From: PHAA01 sp964494735
GTDB lineage: Bacteria; Bacillota; Syntrophomonadia; Syntrophomonadales; Syntrophomonadaceae
DNA length: 49,038 nucleotides
NCBI GenBank assembly: GCA_964494735.1
Contig: CAZBSD010000016.1
Span: 1 to 49,038, forward strand
Reading direction: 5' to 3'
Below, piece by piece: positions 47,213-49,038 of this stretch (the first letter of the stretch is position 1; the number at the start of each line of letters is the position of its first letter). Below the pieces are notes generated by a model, which did not search any database, had not been told where the DNA came from, and saw only the letters and a program-made list of their open reading frames with translations. A program made the position numbers and the translations under genes.

Positions 47213-47272
47213 TGCTTGAATAGACTCTTTTGTTTTATAAGGCGCAAGATGGTAGAGCCAGGAAAATAATGT

Positions 47273-47446
47273 GAATTCGAGGCAAAGATAAAGAAGGGGC
47301 CGGATATCGACGGCATTATCCTGTATATACCCTTCGACGTTAAAGCCCAATTCGGCAAGGGCCGGGTGTTGGTCCCGCCACATTCAATGGGAAGTTTTGC
47401 AGCGCTTATACATTGTTCGGTGATTGCTCAAACTAAACAGAATTAA
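47273..47446 (+). pseudogene. DUF1905 (YdeI-associated) protein remnant
   Basis: An open frame with no start codon reads EFEAKIKKGPDIDGIILYIP then FDVKAQFGKGRV, matching the N-terminal half of DUF1905 proteins (FEAVIKK...G.YV..PFDV...FGKGRVKV). It then diverges to unrelated residues and ends at 47446. A stop at 47267-47269 blocks the frame upstream. It is a truncated copy with no apparent function. Apart from it and the terminator, 47127-47491 is empty. Confidence 0.55.
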
Positions 47447-47491
47447 AACTTGTGTTAAAAGGAGTGATCAAGAATAAACGGCGATAAATAT

Positions 47492-49024
47492 TTGGAGAAA
47501 AACAATCCCTATTGGCTGGACTCAACCTCGCGGCCGCAGTTTCCCAGGCTGGAGGAGGATATCGAGGTTGACGTGGCCATCATCGGGGGCGGAATGGTGG
47601 GCATCACCTGCGCCTATCTGCTGGGCCAGGATAAAATGAACATGGTCATAATCGAGGCTGATCGCATCCTGCGGGGTACTACCGGGCACACCACCGCCAA
47701 GATCACCTCCCAGCATTCGCTCATCTATGCGGAGCTCAAAAAAAAGCTCGGGGAGGAAAAAGCCGGTCAGTACGCTGAGGCCAATCAGGCCGCCGTCCAC
47801 ACCATCGGCAGCATTGTCAAGGAAAACGGCATCGAGTGTGATTTCGCCGAATTGCCCGCTTATGTCTACACCCAATCGGACCAATACCGGCAGGACATCG
47901 AAGACGAGGTCCGGGCAGCCTGCAGCCTGGGCATCAAGGCCGAATTCACCGAGGAACTGCACCTGCCCTTCCCGGTCAAGGCGGCGGTCCGTTTTCACAA
48001 CCAGGCCCAGTTCCATCCCCTTAAATACCTCGACTTCCTGACCGGGAAAATAAACGCAAGCGGTACCCGGATATTCGAGCAGACCCGGGCCATAAACATC
48101 GAGAAGGAAGGCCAGGGGAGATACTTGATAATAACCCATGGAGGGAAAAAGGTCAGGGCTGGCAAGGTAATTATCGCCACCCATTTCCCCTTCTATGATG
48201 GCGGCGGTGTCTACTTAGCCCGAATGTATGTTTCCCGTTCCTACGCTTTGGGGGTCACCATGGAATGCCAACTTCCCCAGGGTATGTATATCTCCGCCGA
48301 GGATCCGGTGCGTTCTCTGCGCTCCCAGGCGTACCAGGATGGGGAATTGGTTTTGGTAGGCGGCGGCAGTCACAAAACCGGGCAGGAGGCTGACACCTAC
48401 CAACATTACGCCGATCTGGTGCAATGGACCCGGGAGAATTTCCCGGTCACCGGCATACCCTATCGATGGTCCACCCAGGATTGCATGACCCTGGATTATG
48501 TCCCCTATGTGGGACGATTGACCCGGTCGGAGCCGGATATCTATGTGGCCACCGGTTTCAACAAATGGGGTATGACCAATAGCACCGTATCAGCCATGCT
48601 GATCCGGGATCTGATCATAAAAGGGGAAAATCCCTGGACCGAGGTCTACAATCCCGCCCGCTTCCCCAATCTGGGCGAACTGGTGGTACAGAATGCCGAT
48701 GTGGCCAAGCAATATGTGACCGGCAAGATCAGTATGTCCCCCAAAGAGGCTGACATCGCGCCCGGCCAAGGTATGGTTATCAGCTGGCATGGGGAAAAGA
48801 CGGGAGCCTATCGCGATGATGACAACCAGATGCACATGGTCGATATTACCTGTACCCATTTAGGTTGTGAGCTGGGCTGGAATACTGCGGAAAGAACCTG
48901 GGACTGTCCCTGTCATGGATCCAGATTTACACCAGAAGGGGAGATAGTGGAGGGGCCGGCCCTCAATCAGCTCAAGCCGGTGCAGGAAAGCCGCAACGAT
49001 GTGGAACCCAATGTGTTCCAGTAG
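47492..49024 (+). CDS. FAD-dependent oxidoreductase with C-terminal Rieske domain
   Basis: A 510-aa protein. The N-terminal DAO/GlcD-type domain has the FAD-binding AIIGGGMVGITCAYLLGQD and the GTTGHTTAKITSQHSLIY segment, and ends near TLDYVPYVGRLTRSEPDIYV / ATGFNKWGMTNSTVSAMLIR. The C-terminal ~90 residues form a Rieske [2Fe-2S] domain with CTHLGCELGW and CPCHGSRFTPEGEIVEGPAL (Cys-His ... Cys-His). The combination is known in Firmicutes as a putative glycine/amine-oxidase-type redox protein. The start is unclear: the recorded TTG has no ribosome-binding site, while AGGAG 9 bases before an in-frame ATA at 47474 suggests an ATA start. It runs to the edge of the window. Confidence 0.88.
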   Translation: MEKNNPYWLDSTSRPQFPRLEEDIEVDVAIIGGGMVGITCAYLLGQDKMNMVIIEADRILRGTTGHTTAKITSQHSLIYAELKKKLGEEKAGQYAEANQAAVHTIGSIVKENGIECDFAELPAYVYTQSDQYRQDIEDEVRAACSLGIKAEFTEELHLPFPVKAAVRFHNQAQFHPLKYLDFLTGKINASGTRIFEQTRAINIEKEGQGRYLIITHGGKKVRAGKVIIATHFPFYDGGGVYLARMYVSRSYALGVTMECQLPQGMYISAEDPVRSLRSQAYQDGELVLVGGGSHKTGQEADTYQHYADLVQWTRENFPVTGIPYRWSTQDCMTLDYVPYVGRLTRSEPDIYVATGFNKWGMTNSTVSAMLIRDLIIKGENPWTEVYNPARFPNLGELVVQNADVAKQYVTGKISMSPKEADIAPGQGMVISWHGEKTGAYRDDDNQMHMVDITCTHLGCELGWNTAERTWDCPCHGSRFTPEGEIVEGPALNQLKPVQESRNDVEPNVFQ

Positions 49025-49038
49025 ACATCTGAGTATCG

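Overview
The window looks chromosomal and most likely comes from a spore-forming-lineage Firmicute of class Clostridia. This rests on strong GGAGG ribosome-binding sites, frequent GTG/TTG starts, two c-di-GMP-I riboswitches, SLH/YcdB lipoprotein, VanW, DivIVA-like and Symbiobacterium-type diaminopimelate dehydrogenase genes. A Syntrophomonas-like anaerobe is a guess; no rRNA or complete tRNA is present to fix the taxon.

Left part, about 1-11,400: an accessory, mosaic and visibly more A+T-rich region. It has two different rifamycin-inactivating enzymes, Arr (ADP-ribosyltransferase) and an Rph-type rifampin phosphotransferase. Between and around them lie an MFS pump, a TetR regulator with a clear self-operator promoter, HAD and cupin proteins, and a five-gene run of small stress/metabolite-type proteins (GyrI-like, VOC, DUF4180, DUF3795). 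The region is littered with mobile-DNA scars: a frameshifted serine-recombinase tail, a Vsr nuclease fragment, an IS1182-like transposase fragment, a tRNA 3' end beside degenerate repeats, and a 35-bp direct repeat at 280 and again at 10,324.

Middle part, about 11,400-32,700: mainly ordinary metabolism at higher G+C. It holds DUF4256, an orphan HisF, DUF488, threonine aldolase, glutamate dehydrogenase, a 1067-aa protein joining a PPDK-type ATP-grasp to a nucleotidyltransferase, diaminopimelate dehydrogenase, DegV, an encapsulated-ferritin-like protein, an Fe-S XPD-like helicase and three-domain LigD (with a possible ku relic in front). A c-di-GMP riboswitch with terminator then controls a VanW-like protein, followed by an adaptor-permease-ATPase exporter operon and a rubrerythrin-like mini-protein.

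Right part, about 32,700-49,038: an unknown coiled-coil membrane protein, the complete potABCD polyamine importer, YbaK, a PurF homologue without its catalytic cysteine, and the most intriguing locus. That locus is a second c-di-GMP riboswitch (minus strand, with promoter and terminator) driving a DivIVA-like coiled-coil protein and a coiled-coil protein with a C-terminal 6-pyruvoyl-tetrahydropterin-synthase-like T-fold. A ParA/small DNA-binding-protein pair is transcribed divergently from it. A secreted protein, UspA, a YcdB/SLH lipoprotein, a DUF1905 relic and an FAD-Rieske oxidoreductase follow.

The two riboswitches tie VanW and the coiled-coil/T-fold operon into one c-di-GMP regulon, which suggests a surface or cell-pole programme. 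That link is inference.
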